Origin: Actinoplanes octamycinicus
Lineage (GTDB): Bacteria; Actinomycetota; Actinomycetes; Mycobacteriales; Micromonosporaceae
DNA length: 64,000 bases
Direction of reading: 5' to 3'
NCBI RefSeq assembly: GCF_014205225.1
Contig: NZ_JACHNB010000001.1
Coordinates: forward strand, 9,963,501 to 10,027,500
A program made the translations under genes and the position numbers. Shown in pieces: positions 25,718-33,890 of this stretch. Each line of letters opens with the position of its first letter. Position 1 is the first letter of the stretch. The notes beneath the pieces were generated by a model. That model searched no databases. It saw only the letters and a list, made by a program, of their open reading frames with translations, and was not told the origin of the DNA.

Positions 25718-26398
25718 TTAGCCGTTCCGGTAATGGTCCCCGGCACGCCGGGCCAGATCCTTGGTGGCCGCCGAGTTGACCCAGGTGCCGAGCACCACGC
25801 CGGCACCCGGGACCAGCTTGGCGAACACCTTGCGGGCGGCGCGCACCCCGGCCATCCGGGCCAGGTTGACGGTGAGCTTGACCAGCGCGCCGCCGAGCGG
25901 GCCGCCCTGCGGGCCGGTGAAGATCCGGCTGGCACGCTCCCGGCCGGCCGCCACGCCGAGCGCGGTACGGGCGGTCTCGGCGACCCGGTGCACCCGCTGC
26001 AGGACGAGCAGGTCGGTGGCGCGCTCCGCGGCGACCGGGTCGGCGCCGTGCGCGGCCGCGATGTGCAGCACCATCCGGGCCTGGGTCCAGGCCAGCACGC
26101 CGACGTCGAGGACCGCGCCGGGCAGGCCGGCCACGCCGGAGATGGCGCCGGAGAGGCGGGCCAGGGTGGTGAAGTTCCGGACGGCCAGGGCGGCCAGCTC
26201 GTCCGGGGTGATCCCGGGACGGTCGGCGCGGACCCGGGCGGCCCACTCGGCGGCCTCCGGGCCGAGGCGGCGGACCGCGTCCAGGGCGAGGTGCTCCGGG
26301 GCGTACTGCGGGTCGGCCTTCATCCGGGCCCAGAGGGAGCCGGGTGGGACGGCGGCGTCGCCGGTCGCGGCGGGAAGGGGTAGTGGCTGGTGGCTCAA
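25718..26398 (-). CDS. EcsC-family-like protein
   Basis: 226 residues. The layout matches EcsC-family proteins: a charged N-terminal part, a helical centre AGLPGAVLDVGVLAWTQARMVLHIAAAHG, then LVLQRVHRVAETARTALG and a C-terminal Gly/Val-rich amphipathic segment KLVPGAGVVLGTWVNSAATKDLARRAGDHYR. Function in actinobacteria is unknown. The start is a TTG at 26398 supported by a GGGAG ribosome site 7 nt upstream. It is the first gene before the lipoprotein and antiporter on this strand. Confidence 0.7.
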   Translation of the reverse strand: MSHQPLPLPAATGDAAVPPGSLWARMKADPQYAPEHLALDAVRRLGPEAAEWAARVRADRPGITPDELAALAVRNFTTLARLSGAISGVAGLPGAVLDVGVLAWTQARMVLHIAAAHGADPVAAERATDLLVLQRVHRVAETARTALGVAAGRERASRIFTGPQGGPLGGALVKLTVNLARMAGVRAARKVFAKLVPGAGVVLGTWVNSAATKDLARRAGDHYRNG

Positions 26399-26637
26399 CG
26401 ATCACTCCCGAGGGGGGCGAGACGGCGATCTACCCCCATAGTGGCGTCCGGGCGCACGCCGGTTGCCCGGGTGCGCCGACTTTTCGTGGTGACTGTCACA
26501 GCCGGGTGCTTGCCGTGCCGAGGTCGTACGTCAAGATTTGGAACATGGACCACGGCGGGCCGGAATGTTCCGGGCGGCCTGGCTGTTGTCGGCGGAAAGC
26601 CCGCGTCGCCGGGCGATGTCTTGAGGAGGTCCGCAGC

Positions 26638-27543
26638 GTGCTCGACCCACACGGGCTCTACGAGGTGGCCGGGGAACTGCCGGCCCTGGACGGCCCGGTG
26701 CTCATCCAGGCGCTCACCGGGTTCGTCGACGCGGGCAGCGCCATCCAGCTCGCCCGCGAGCACCTGCTGGAGGAGCTGGAGAGCGAGGTCGTCGCGACCT
26801 TCGACCTGGACCAGCTCCTCGACTACCGGTCCCGCCGCCCTCCGATGATCTTCGTGGCCGACCACTTCGAGAGCTACGAGGACCCGGTGCTCGCCCTGCA
26901 CCTGGTGCGCGACCAGCTCGGCACGCCGTTCCTGCTGCTCACCGGCCCGGAGCCGGACCTGCAGTGGGAGCGGTTCATCGCGGCGGTGACCCAGCTCATC
27001 GAGCGGCTCGGGGTCAAGGTCACGATCGGGCTGAACGCGATCCCGATGGCGGTGCCGCACACCCGCCCGGTCAGCGTCACCGCGCACGCCACCGACCGCG
27101 GCCTGCTCGGCGAGCACGAGTCCTGGCTGCAGCGGGTGCAGGTGCCGGCCAGCGTCGGCAACCTGCTGGAGTTCCGGCTCGGGCAGAACGGGCACGACGC
27201 GCTCGGGTACGCCGCGCACGTCCCGCACTACCTGGCCCAGACCGGTTACCCGGCGGCCGCCGAGCTGCTGCTCGACTCGGTCTCCGGCAACACCGGGCTG
27301 GCGCTGCCGACCGGCAAGCTGCGCGAGTCGGCCAAGCAGGTCCGCGAGGAGGTGGACAAGCAGATCGCCGAGGACGAGCAGGCGGCCCGGCTGGTCACCT
27401 CGCTGGAGGCGCAGTACGACGCGTTCCTCCGCGGCCGGCAGAACAACCTGCTGGTGGACTCGGACAGCCCGCTGCCGACCGCCGAGGAGCTCGGCGCGGA
27501 GCTGGAGCGCTTCCTCGCCGAGCAGACCCGCGACGAGGGCTAA
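26638..27543 (+). CDS. PAC2 family protein (proteasome-assembly-chaperone-2-like)
   Basis: 301 residues. PAC2 signatures: LIQALTGFVDAGSAIQLAREHLLEEL near the start, VVATFDLDQLLDYRSRRP, FLLLTGPEPDLQWERF, GLNAIPMAVPHTRP and AAELLLDSVSGNTGL. The C-terminal third is a charged helical region (ESAKQVREEVDKQIAEDEQAARLVTSLEAQYDAFL). A GAGGAGG ribosome site 8 nt before the GTG at 26638 fixes the start. Actinobacteria with proteasomes usually carry this gene; its bacterial role is not established. The stop codon overlaps the stop of the convergent esterase gene. Confidence 0.92.
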   Translation: MLDPHGLYEVAGELPALDGPVLIQALTGFVDAGSAIQLAREHLLEELESEVVATFDLDQLLDYRSRRPPMIFVADHFESYEDPVLALHLVRDQLGTPFLLLTGPEPDLQWERFIAAVTQLIERLGVKVTIGLNAIPMAVPHTRPVSVTAHATDRGLLGEHESWLQRVQVPASVGNLLEFRLGQNGHDALGYAAHVPHYLAQTGYPAAAELLLDSVSGNTGLALPTGKLRESAKQVREEVDKQIAEDEQAARLVTSLEAQYDAFLRGRQNNLLVDSDSPLPTAEELGAELERFLAEQTRDEG

Positions 27544-28286
27544 CGCTTGCGCATCAGGAAGTCGATGACGGCCGGGAGCTGCGCGTCCCAGTAGTCCCAG
27601 GCGTGCTCTCCCGGGCCGAAATCGGCGTCCAGCTGCACCCCGGTGGCCTGGCAGGCGGCGACGAACCGCCGGTTCTGCGCCAGCAGATGATCCTCGGTGC
27701 CGCAGCGCAGCATCAGCCGGGGCAGCCGGGCCGGGTCGCCGGCCCGCAGCAGGTGCAGCAGATCCTCGTCGCCGCCGGCCACCACCCGGTCGGCGAAGAC
27801 CCGCTCGACCAGGGCCCGCATGTGCGGCCGCCGGTCGTGCTCCTGGATGTACGCCAGATCGAGCGCCCCGGACAGCGTCGCCGCGGCGGCGAAGCGCTCC
27901 GGCTCGCGCAGCGCCCACTTCATCGCGCCGTAGCCACCCATCGACAGGCCGGCCACGAAGGTGTCCTCGCGGCGCTGGGAGACCCGGAAGAACTGCCGCA
28001 CCGTGGCCGGCAGCTCGGCCGAGAGAAAGTCCCAGAACCGCATGCCGCTCGCCTCGTTGGCGTAGAAGCTGCGGTGCACCTGCGGCATCACCACGGCCAG
28101 GCCGTGCGCGGCGGCGTAACGCTCGACCGAGGTGAACCGGCTCCAGGCGGAATGGTCGTCGGTCAGGCCGTGTAGCAGGTAGAGAACCGGGGGCGGGTCG
28201 CCGGAGTCGTGGTCGGGGAGAAGCACGGTCATCGAGGTACGCAGCTCGAGCACCTCGGAGTCGAAGTCACATCGGATCAGGGCCAC
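27540..28286 (-). CDS. Alpha/beta hydrolase, esterase D / S-formylglutathione hydrolase type
   Basis: 248 residues. The nucleophile elbow is GLSMGGYGAMKWAL (Ser115), the oxyanion region is LYLLHGLTDDHSAW, and the catalytic His lies in GEHAWDYWDAQLP near the C-terminus; the acid is probably in LRCGTEDHLLAQN. Close to tributyrin esterases and FrsA-like putative esterases; no signal peptide, so cytosolic. The GTG at 28286 follows GAAGGA. Convergent with the PAC2 gene, with overlapping stop codons. Confidence 0.9.
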   Translation of the reverse strand: MALIRCDFDSEVLELRTSMTVLLPDHDSGDPPPVLYLLHGLTDDHSAWSRFTSVERYAAAHGLAVVMPQVHRSFYANEASGMRFWDFLSAELPATVRQFFRVSQRREDTFVAGLSMGGYGAMKWALREPERFAAAATLSGALDLAYIQEHDRRPHMRALVERVFADRVVAGGDEDLLHLLRAGDPARLPRLMLRCGTEDHLLAQNRRFVAACQATGVQLDADFGPGEHAWDYWDAQLPAVIDFLMRKR

Positions 28287-28305
28287 GTGGCCATCCTTCC
28301 CGGTC

Positions 28306-28698
28306 TCAGCCGGCCGGGCACCGTCCGTCCAGGACTGTCACCGAGGGGAAGACCGGCTCGGTGCTCCGCAGCAGCGCGGCGCTGTCCACCACGACGACCA
28401 GGCAGGCCGGGCTGCCACCGGACGGGTTGGTCACCTCGAACTGATGGTCGCCGGCGGCCCGCACGCTGATCCGCACCCGGCTGCCCCGGGCGGCCTCGGC
28501 GAGCGCCTCCTCGACCTCGAAGGACGAGACGTTGATCCCGCTGACCGGGGCGGCCCGCAGCTGCTCGGCGGCTCGCTCGGCGACCGCGGAGACGGTCTGC
28601 GGGCCGGCGTTGCCGCGCTCGTGGAGCACGACCGCGACGAGGCCGATCGCGCCGAGGATGCCAAGACCGGCGACGACCGCGCGGCGGGGGTTCTGCAT
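28306..28698 (-). CDS. Small membrane-anchored protein of unknown function
   Basis: 130 residues, not recognised. N-terminus MQNPRRAVVAGLGILGAIGLVAVVL is a single membrane anchor with positive-inside charge, followed by an extracytoplasmic region predicted as helix then strands: AERAAEQLRAAPVSGINVSSFEVEEALAEAARGSRVRISVRAAGDHQFEVTN, with two cysteines (PACLVVV and DGRCPAG). The ATG at 28698 gives a clean signal-anchor; an upstream in-frame start adds 12 residues. It lies 19 bp upstream of the esterase gene on the same strand. Confidence 0.65.
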   Translation of the reverse strand: MQNPRRAVVAGLGILGAIGLVAVVLHERGNAGPQTVSAVAERAAEQLRAAPVSGINVSSFEVEEALAEAARGSRVRISVRAAGDHQFEVTNPSGGSPACLVVVVDSAALLRSTEPVFPSVTVLDGRCPAG

Positions 28699-28756
28699 GC
28701 CCCGGAGCGTGCCGATCCGAGGCGTCCGGCGCAAGCCCCGGTCGATGGGTGAGCGG

Positions 28757-28785
28757 TTGGGAATGTCGTACCCGTCGATTAGAAT
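28757..28785 (+). promoter_or_regulatory. Candidate sigma-70 promoter for the SOS-box gene
   Basis: TTGGGA at 28757-28762, a 17-bp spacer, and TAGAAT at 28780-28785 (5 of 6 matches to TATAAT). This would start transcription near 28792, upstream of the LexA-like box. Confidence 0.5.
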
Positions 28786-28830
28786 GTATGTACGAAAGAG
28801 GGGCCCTGAGCTGCTGATCTTCGACCGGGT

Positions 28831-28846
28831 TAGAACGCCTGTTCGA
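28831..28846 (+). promoter_or_regulatory. LexA/SOS-box-like operator
   Basis: TAGAACGCCTGTTCGA differs at one position from the actinobacterial SOS consensus TCGAACnnnnGTTCGA. It lies 28 bp before the GTG at 28874 and just downstream of a plausible promoter. A weaker relative, TAGAATGTATGTACGA, sits at 28780-28795 and overlaps that promoter's -10 hexamer. Confidence 0.65.
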
Positions 28847-28873
28847 GGCTATGCGGCGAGTGAGGAGACCGAC

Positions 28874-29554
28874 GTGACCACGTCCACCATGTCCACGATC
28901 TCGACCACCCCCGTGCCCGTCATCCCGCCCTACGCCACGATGCTCGGCTTCACTCGGTACGTCTCCCGCACCGGCCCCGCGAAGGCCACGTTCGTCGGCG
29001 GCCTGCGCAAGCAGCGGGAGCGGCGCAGCGGGTTCAACCCGCACGGCCAGCTGGTCAAGGCACTGAAGGCGGACATCGCGTTCCGCACCGGCGGCAGCTA
29101 CCTCGGTGGCGTCGTCGATCTGGTGAAAGAGCGGTGGAAGCCGCTCTACGAGTCGCTGCGGGCCGGCGGCCGCACCTATCTGGCGTCGCTCGGCGACCCC
29201 GAGCAGATCACCCTGGTCCAGACCCGGGACGCGCTGGCCAGCGTCGGCCCGCTCGCCGTGAAGATCAACCCGCACTTCGGGCTGCGGTTCGGCGACGGGC
29301 ACCGGGAGGCGGTCCGGCTGCACTTCGACGAGGAGCCGCCCAGCCCGGAGCTGGTCACCGCCATGCTGCACCTGATGGCCCGGCACATGGAGCAGATCCT
29401 GCCGGACGCCGACCCGGTCCTGGTCGACCTGCGCCGCGGCGTGACCCACCGGCTGAACCCGGCGACCCGGCCGGCCGACGTGGAGAGCTGGCTGGCCGGG
29501 GAGGCGGCGGCCTTCACGGCGATGTGGTCGGCCACCGCCAGCCCGGCGGCCTGA
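28874..29554 (+). CDS. Uncharacterised protein under a probable SOS operator
   Basis: 226 residues, family not recognised. Visible: a Thr/Ser-rich start (MTTSTMSTISTTPVPVIPP), a basic region TFVGGLRKQRERRSGFNPHGQLVKALKADIAFRTGGSY, and a folded-looking rest with LASLGDPEQITLVQTRDALASVGPLAVKINPHFGLRFGDGHREAVRLHFDEEPPS. No signal peptide or membrane segment, so cytosolic. The GTG at 28874 has GAGGAG 6-7 nt upstream. The frame is open further upstream, but that part would cover the promoter and operator. The operator suggests DNA-damage induction; the function is unknown. A strong terminator follows. Confidence 0.75.
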   Translation: MTTSTMSTISTTPVPVIPPYATMLGFTRYVSRTGPAKATFVGGLRKQRERRSGFNPHGQLVKALKADIAFRTGGSYLGGVVDLVKERWKPLYESLRAGGRTYLASLGDPEQITLVQTRDALASVGPLAVKINPHFGLRFGDGHREAVRLHFDEEPPSPELVTAMLHLMARHMEQILPDADPVLVDLRRGVTHRLNPATRPADVESWLAGEAAAFTAMWSATASPAA

Positions 29555-29570
29555 TCGCCCGATGCTCCGT

Positions 29571-29608
29571 CTGACCGGCCCGGCCGCTCCCCCGGCCGGG
29601 CCGGTCAG
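29571..29608 (+). terminator. Strong GC hairpin after the SOS-box gene
   Basis: Perfect 16-bp stem CTGACCGGCCCGGCCG with its complement, 6-nt loop, 17 nt after the stop at 29554. No T-tract, as usual in actinomycetes. Confidence 0.8.
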
Positions 29609-29758
29609 CGGTCCCTCGGCCGCTCACCACCGCGCGGCGCCACCCTCGCGTGGCTCCCACCCCCCACCGCGGTCCCGTTCCCCGGCGCGCTGCCCCGCGT
29701 CGGGGAACGGCCCTCCGCTCGGGTCGGGATGGCCGCCGATGGGGTCGGCTAAGGTGGC

Positions 29759-29889
29759 GGGGTGAGTCCGTTTCCCGGCGTTCTACCGCCGCCGCGCTCC
29801 TGAGCGGAGCGTGAGCCGCGCCGTCTGAGCCCCGCTCGGACGGCCCTGTCGCGATGCGTTCCGCAGCCGGTCCGACACCGACTCACCCC
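29759..29889 (+). promoter_or_regulatory. Structured leader with possible leader peptide before the EamA transporter
   Basis: Within the 349-bp gene-free stretch 29555-29903. A perfect 10-bp closing stem joins GGGGTGAGTC (29759-29768) to GACTCACCCC (29880-29889), ending just before the EamA start codon. Inside are two further hairpins: GCTC/GAGC near 29795-29805, and CCGTCTGAGC/GCTCGGACGG at 29821-29843. A 13-codon frame from the GTG at 29762 (MSPFPGVLPPPRS, stop 29801-29803) has AAGGTGG upstream and three consecutive Pro codons. It may be an attenuator or an RNA switch; no known riboswitch class was recognised. Confidence 0.45.
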
Positions 29890-29903
29890 TCCGCGGAGCG
29901 CGC

Positions 29904-30827
29904 ATGTTCTCGTCCTCACCCTCGGCCGCCGCACGGCTGAGCCTCGTCCACCTGTCCATCGCCGGGGTCCTCTGGGGCACGGCCGGCGTCGTCGTCCAAG
30001 TGGTCGCCGGCCGGACCGGGCTCGGCGCCGTCGCGATCGGCTTCTACCGGCTGCTCTTCGCCGCCGGGACCATGCTGATCCTCGGCTTCCCGGCCCGCCG
30101 GCGGATCGGGGCGGCGTTCCGCTCGGCACCCGCCGCGATCGTCGCCGCCGGGACCGGGCTCGCCGCCTACCAGGCGCTCTACTTCGTCGCCGTCCGCCTG
30201 ACCGGCGTCAGCATCGCCACCGTGGTCAGCCTCGGCCTGGCCCCGCTCCTGCTCAGCACCTGGGAGACGATCCGCACCCGCCGCCGCCCGGCCACCGCCG
30301 AACTCGGCGCCTCAGCCGCGGCGATCCTCGGCCTGGCACTGATCTCCGGCGTGTCAGCGCACGGCGCGGGCACGCTCGGGCTGCTGGCGGCGATCGCGTC
30401 GGGCACCGTCTACGCGGCTTCCACCGCGCTCAGCCGCCGCACCGCCCAGGGTGTGCCCCCGCTGATCCTGACCACGCTGTCCTGCACGATCGGCGCGATC
30501 ACCCTGGCCCCGATCGCCCTGACGCAGGGCGTCACCTTCGCGCCGGCGCCGGGGTCGATCGGCCTGCTCGCCCACCTGGGCGCGGTGACCACGGCGCTCG
30601 CCTACGCCTGCTTCTACACCGGCCTGCGCCACACCACCGGCAGCGTCGCCGTCGTGGTCACCCTGCTGGAACCGCTGACCGCCGCCGTGCTCGCGGTCCT
30701 GCTGATCGGCGAACCCCTCCCCCTGACCACCATCATCGGCGGCCTGCTCCTCCTCGGCGCGGTGACCACCCTCTACCTGGACGCCGCGCGACCGAGCAGC
30801 ACCCCCGAACCGAGCCTGACCACCTGA
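29904..30827 (+). CDS. EamA/DMT-superfamily transporter
   Basis: 307 residues with ten predicted membrane helices in two EamA repeats: repeat one around 13-145 (GVLWGTAGVVVQVVAGRTGLGAVAIGFYRLLFA) and repeat two around 155-290 (GLLAAIASGTVYAASTALSRRTAQGVPPLILTTLSCTIGA through VTLLEPLTAAVLAVLLIGEPLPL). The EP pair in the last helices is typical. The family exports amino acids, nucleosides or other small metabolites; the substrate here is unknown. The ATG at 29904 is preceded by GGAG. The structured leader upstream suggests post-transcriptional control. Confidence 0.93.
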   Translation: MFSSSPSAAARLSLVHLSIAGVLWGTAGVVVQVVAGRTGLGAVAIGFYRLLFAAGTMLILGFPARRRIGAAFRSAPAAIVAAGTGLAAYQALYFVAVRLTGVSIATVVSLGLAPLLLSTWETIRTRRRPATAELGASAAAILGLALISGVSAHGAGTLGLLAAIASGTVYAASTALSRRTAQGVPPLILTTLSCTIGAITLAPIALTQGVTFAPAPGSIGLLAHLGAVTTALAYACFYTGLRHTTGSVAVVVTLLEPLTAAVLAVLLIGEPLPLTTIIGGLLLLGAVTTLYLDAARPSSTPEPSLTT

Positions 30828-31198
30828 TCCGGCCGGGCAAGGAGGCGACCCCCGAGCGGTTGGATCCGATTTTTGTACGCTTCCGTCCCGCCGCACCCCC
30901 TGCCCGCGCGAGGTCGCCGGACCCCACGGCCGCGGCGCGCCGCCGGCCCGGCGACCCGCACGGCCGCTTCCCGCAGCCCGCCACGGAGCCAGCACCAGCC
31001 AGGACTCCCCGCCGAGATCGAGACCAGGCCGAGACCGACGCCGTCAGCAGCCGGACGGCCGCACCGAGACCCGGTGAGCACGGCCGGCGCGGCGCGGCGA
31101 CCGTACCGAAAAACGGCGAAGCCGGAGAAAAGCGAACCGGAGGGAGAAGAAAGGGGAGGGAAAGCGGACCGGGAGGCGACAGCGGATCGTGGGGCGGG
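30828..31198. other. Gene-free stretch between convergent genes
   Basis: 371 bp between the EamA gene (plus) and the membrane protein gene (minus). Open frames here are Arg/Pro-rich shadows with no credible start. A purine-rich run (31124-31167) lies near the minus-strand gene end. No clear hairpin terminator or known RNA was found. Confidence 0.6.
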
Positions 31199-31834
31199 TC
31201 AGGTGGTGAGGGCGATGGTCAGGGCGCCGGCGGCCACCAGGACACCGGCCCACAGGCGGTCCACGTTGAACCAGGCGCGGCGGAGGATCTTGACGCCGAG
31301 GAACTCGTAGACGAGGAGGGCGCAGGCGGCCATCACGGTGAACATCGCGATGGTGTGGACGCCGGCGGCGGCCAGACCGGTCAGGGCTCCGGCCGGGGAG
31401 CCGGACATGGCGTGGCCGGCGTGGGTGACCGGGACCGGGGTGGTGGCGAGCACCGGCAGCAGCATCAGGCCGGCGCCGTGGGCCGACGACATGAGGAACG
31501 ACCAACCGGCCAGCTGGGCCGCGGAGAGCCGCATCCCGGCCCAGCGGAAGTGGCGGTCGGAGAGCAGCCGCCACAGTCCGAAACCGACCAGCAGCACGCC
31601 GCCCGCGATCCCGACCACGTTCGCCGCGACCACCGAGCGGGTGGCCGAGATGATCGCGGCGACGATCGCGACCGAGGCGAGATGCCCGGCCGCGATCGGG
31701 GGCAGGGAGCGCAGCAGCACCGCGCGGCTGCGCTCCTGCATGCCCCGGGCCACCGCGAACAGCCAGCCCATCGCCGGGTTCAGCCCGTGGAAGGCGCCCA
31801 GCGCGACCAGCGCCGCATAAGAGCCCCAGGTCAC
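31199..31834 (-). CDS. Polytopic membrane protein with conserved-looking histidines
   Basis: 211 residues, about six membrane helices. Histidines and glycines sit inside the hydrophobic segments: GAFHGLNPAMGWLF near residue 15, AAGHLASVA near 50, SSAHGAGLMLLPVL near 117, HAGHAM and GVHTIAMF. Such His-in-helix patterns occur in Ni/Co and other metal permeases (HupE/NicO type), but no family was recognised with certainty. It follows the SBP56 gene by 66 bp on the same strand and is probably co-transcribed. The GTG at 31834 has a weak ribosome site. Confidence 0.7.
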   Translation of the reverse strand: MTWGSYAALVALGAFHGLNPAMGWLFAVARGMQERSRAVLLRSLPPIAAGHLASVAIVAAIISATRSVVAANVVGIAGGVLLVGFGLWRLLSDRHFRWAGMRLSAAQLAGWSFLMSSAHGAGLMLLPVLATTPVPVTHAGHAMSGSPAGALTGLAAAGVHTIAMFTVMAACALLVYEFLGVKILRRAWFNVDRLWAGVLVAAGALTIALTT

Positions 31835-31900
31835 GGCGCGACCATCGCCGCGCGGGAGGGCCCGGTCACGGCGCGGCCAGGGGTGGGTGGGAGGGCTGGG

Positions 31901-33304
31901 TCACGACGGGAAGCAGTAGGAGTCGGAGGAGGCGTCGCCGCCCTGCAGCCGGGTCTGGTGGACCCGCCGCCCGCGGAACTCGTCGCCGTGCGGGAAGAAG
32001 CGCTCGTCGAGCGTGAACGTGGTGTCCGTGACGTCGACCTTGGCGAGCCAGGCGCCGACGCCGTCCGGGTAGAACTGGTCGTCCCAGGAGCCGTAGAGCG
32101 AGTTCGTCACGTAGACCCGCTCGCCGTCCCGGGACACCTCGACCATCTGCGGACCGCCGGCCAGCCGCTCGTCCGGGAAGGCCGGGTGCGGGGTCCGCCG
32201 GACGATCCCGCCCAGGTGCACCGAGTCCAGGAAGATCGGGTGGAACGGGTCGCTGACGTCGTACCGGCGCAGCTCGCCGGTGCCCCAGCAGGAGACGTAG
32301 AGGTACTTGTCGTCGACGCTCAGGTCGATGTCGGTGACCAGCGGCGGCACCGCGCCGAACGGCTGCAGCGCGGGCGGCAGCAGCGCCGGGTCGGCCGGCT
32401 CGGCCGGGATGTCGATGACCTTGCGGACCTCGAAGCCGCCACCGGACCGGTGCCACACCCAGATCGAGGCGGACAGGTCCTCCACCGAGATCACCACGCC
32501 GAGGAAGCCGTGCGAGGCGGTCGGGTCGTGGGCCGGGCGCAGCTCCAGCGTCATCTGGTACTGGTCGCCGAGGTCGACCGTCTGCACCAGGGTGCGCTTG
32601 GCCAAGTCCCAGAAGTGGATCCGGTGCCCGTACTCGCGCCCGAGCAGCAGCTCCGGCACGATCCCGTCCTCGATCATGTCGGGCGTGCCCCACTCCGAGG
32701 TGACCAGTACGTCCTGGGTGAGGTGCCACCAGAAGTCGTACGCCAGGTGCTGGTCGCCGCGGTCGGCCTCCCACTGCCCGCGCACGTCGAAGGTCTGGTG
32801 GTCGAGGATCGCGATCCCGCCCGGGCCGTCGCCGCCCTGCCCGGCGCCGAGCGCGGAGACGTAGATCCCGTCCGGGCCGCAGTGGATCGTGTGCGGGCGC
32901 GAGTAGTCCGCCTTGGCGGCCAGCTCGGCGGCCGGGATCTCCTTGACGAGCCGCGGGTTGCGCGGGTCGTCCTTGGTGTCCAGCACGTAGATCCGGGACG
33001 ACCGCAGACCGGGAACGATCAGGTAGCGCCGCTCCACGTGCGGGTGCGGCGCGGTCGGGCAGAGCGCGCTGCTGCACGCGTTCCAGCCGAAGTGATGCAG
33101 CTCGTCACCGGTGTGCGGCAGGTCGGTCCAGCCGACCACGGTGCCGTACCCGGCCGACGCCGGATCGGTGTCGATCACCGCGATCGCGTCGGGCTGCTCG
33201 GCCGCCCGATCGAAAGCGGCCACATAGGCCAGTTTCTCCGCCGGGGCACCGGCCGCGTCGCTGGGCGAGGGGTAGAACGTCGGATCCGGTGTCCATCGCG
33301 TCAT
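31901..33304 (-). CDS. Selenium-binding protein 56 family (methanethiol oxidase type)
   Basis: 467-residue SBP56 beta-propeller. Diagnostic pieces: DPTFYPSPSDAAGAPAEKLAYVAAFDR at the start, HHFGWNACSSALCP (the family Cys motif), SRPHTIHCGPDGIYVSALG, WEADRGDQHLAYDFWWHLTQDVLVTSEWGTP, DIDLSVDDKYLYVSCWGTGELRRYDVSDP and GGPQMVEVSRDGERVYVTNSLYGSWDDQFYP. Human SELENBP1 and bacterial MtoX oxidise methanethiol to H2S, H2O2 and formaldehyde with a metal centre, so a similar reaction is likely. No signal peptide is seen. The ATG at 33304 (MTRWTPDPTF) was chosen; in-frame starts at 33313 and 33319 are possible. Confidence 0.93.
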   Translation of the reverse strand: MTRWTPDPTFYPSPSDAAGAPAEKLAYVAAFDRAAEQPDAIAVIDTDPASAGYGTVVGWTDLPHTGDELHHFGWNACSSALCPTAPHPHVERRYLIVPGLRSSRIYVLDTKDDPRNPRLVKEIPAAELAAKADYSRPHTIHCGPDGIYVSALGAGQGGDGPGGIAILDHQTFDVRGQWEADRGDQHLAYDFWWHLTQDVLVTSEWGTPDMIEDGIVPELLLGREYGHRIHFWDLAKRTLVQTVDLGDQYQMTLELRPAHDPTASHGFLGVVISVEDLSASIWVWHRSGGGFEVRKVIDIPAEPADPALLPPALQPFGAVPPLVTDIDLSVDDKYLYVSCWGTGELRRYDVSDPFHPIFLDSVHLGGIVRRTPHPAFPDERLAGGPQMVEVSRDGERVYVTNSLYGSWDDQFYPDGVGAWLAKVDVTDTTFTLDERFFPHGDEFRGRRVHQTRLQGGDASSDSYCFPS

Positions 33305-33395
33305 GCCGCTCATCGTCACCCGGCCGGGCGGCCACGAGAAGGTTTACATCTGTCAAGTTTGATAACCTCCGGCCCGACACAGGGGGAGATCATCA

Positions 33396-33884
33396 ATGCG
33401 TTACGACACCGGCTCCGGCCATACCCACCGGACGGCCGCCTGGAACCGGGCCACCTGGGCCTTGCTCGGCCTGCTCGGCGCCGTTCTGGTCACTGACCTG
33501 ATCAACGGCGGGCTGCGGCTCTCCGGCGCCGGCTACCCGACTCTGCTCGCGACCGGCCTGCTGTGGGTGGCCGCGGTCGTCGGCACCATCGGCATGGTCT
33601 TCGTCTGGAACAACCAGACCCGGCTGCTGGCCGAGGCGCACCACGCGAACCCGAAGAGCTACGTCTGGAGCCTGAGCTGGCACCTGGTCGCCGTGGTCCC
33701 GATGCTGACCGCGATCCTCACCCTGGGCCGCGACGCCGACGACCGCGCGACCGTGCTCGGGCTCGCCCTGCGGGCGGTGGTCATCCTGGTGGTGCTCGCC
33801 GGCGTACTGGTCAGCCGGGCCAGGGTGCTGCGCCTGGTCCGCGACTCGGCCGGCGTCCAGGGATCAGCACAGACAACCATGTGA
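33396..33884 (+). CDS. Four-helix membrane protein of unknown function
   Basis: 162 residues with four hydrophobic segments (22-40, 48-70, 92-111, 121-142), short loops, and a polar C-terminus. No family recognised. The ATG at 33396 follows AGGGGGAG. It is divergent from the SBP56 gene and convergent with the histidine kinase, ending only 7 bp from it. The short upstream region is AT-richer than average and contains TCAAGTTTGA, a small inverted repeat that may be an operator. Confidence 0.65.
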   Translation: MRYDTGSGHTHRTAAWNRATWALLGLLGAVLVTDLINGGLRLSGAGYPTLLATGLLWVAAVVGTIGMVFVWNNQTRLLAEAHHANPKSYVWSLSWHLVAVVPMLTAILTLGRDADDRATVLGLALRAVVILVVLAGVLVSRARVLRLVRDSAGVQGSAQTTM

Positions 33885-33890
33885 AGCCGT

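Noticed and set aside
29749..30129. Minus-strand Arg-rich frame over the EamA leader
   Set aside because: Composition is that of antisense GC-rich DNA, and the region is better explained as a plus-strand leader.
30873..31310. 145-codon plus-strand frame after the EamA gene
   Set aside because: Arg/Pro-rich, overlaps a convergent membrane-protein gene, and has no ribosome site.
33343..33365. Promoter TTTACA / TGATAA before the four-helix protein
   Set aside because: The spacer is only about 11 bp, too short for a sigma-70 promoter.
30860..33496. 878-codon plus-strand frame across the SBP56 gene
   Set aside because: Antisense to two well-supported minus-strand genes; Arg/Asp/Gly-rich with no recognisable fold.
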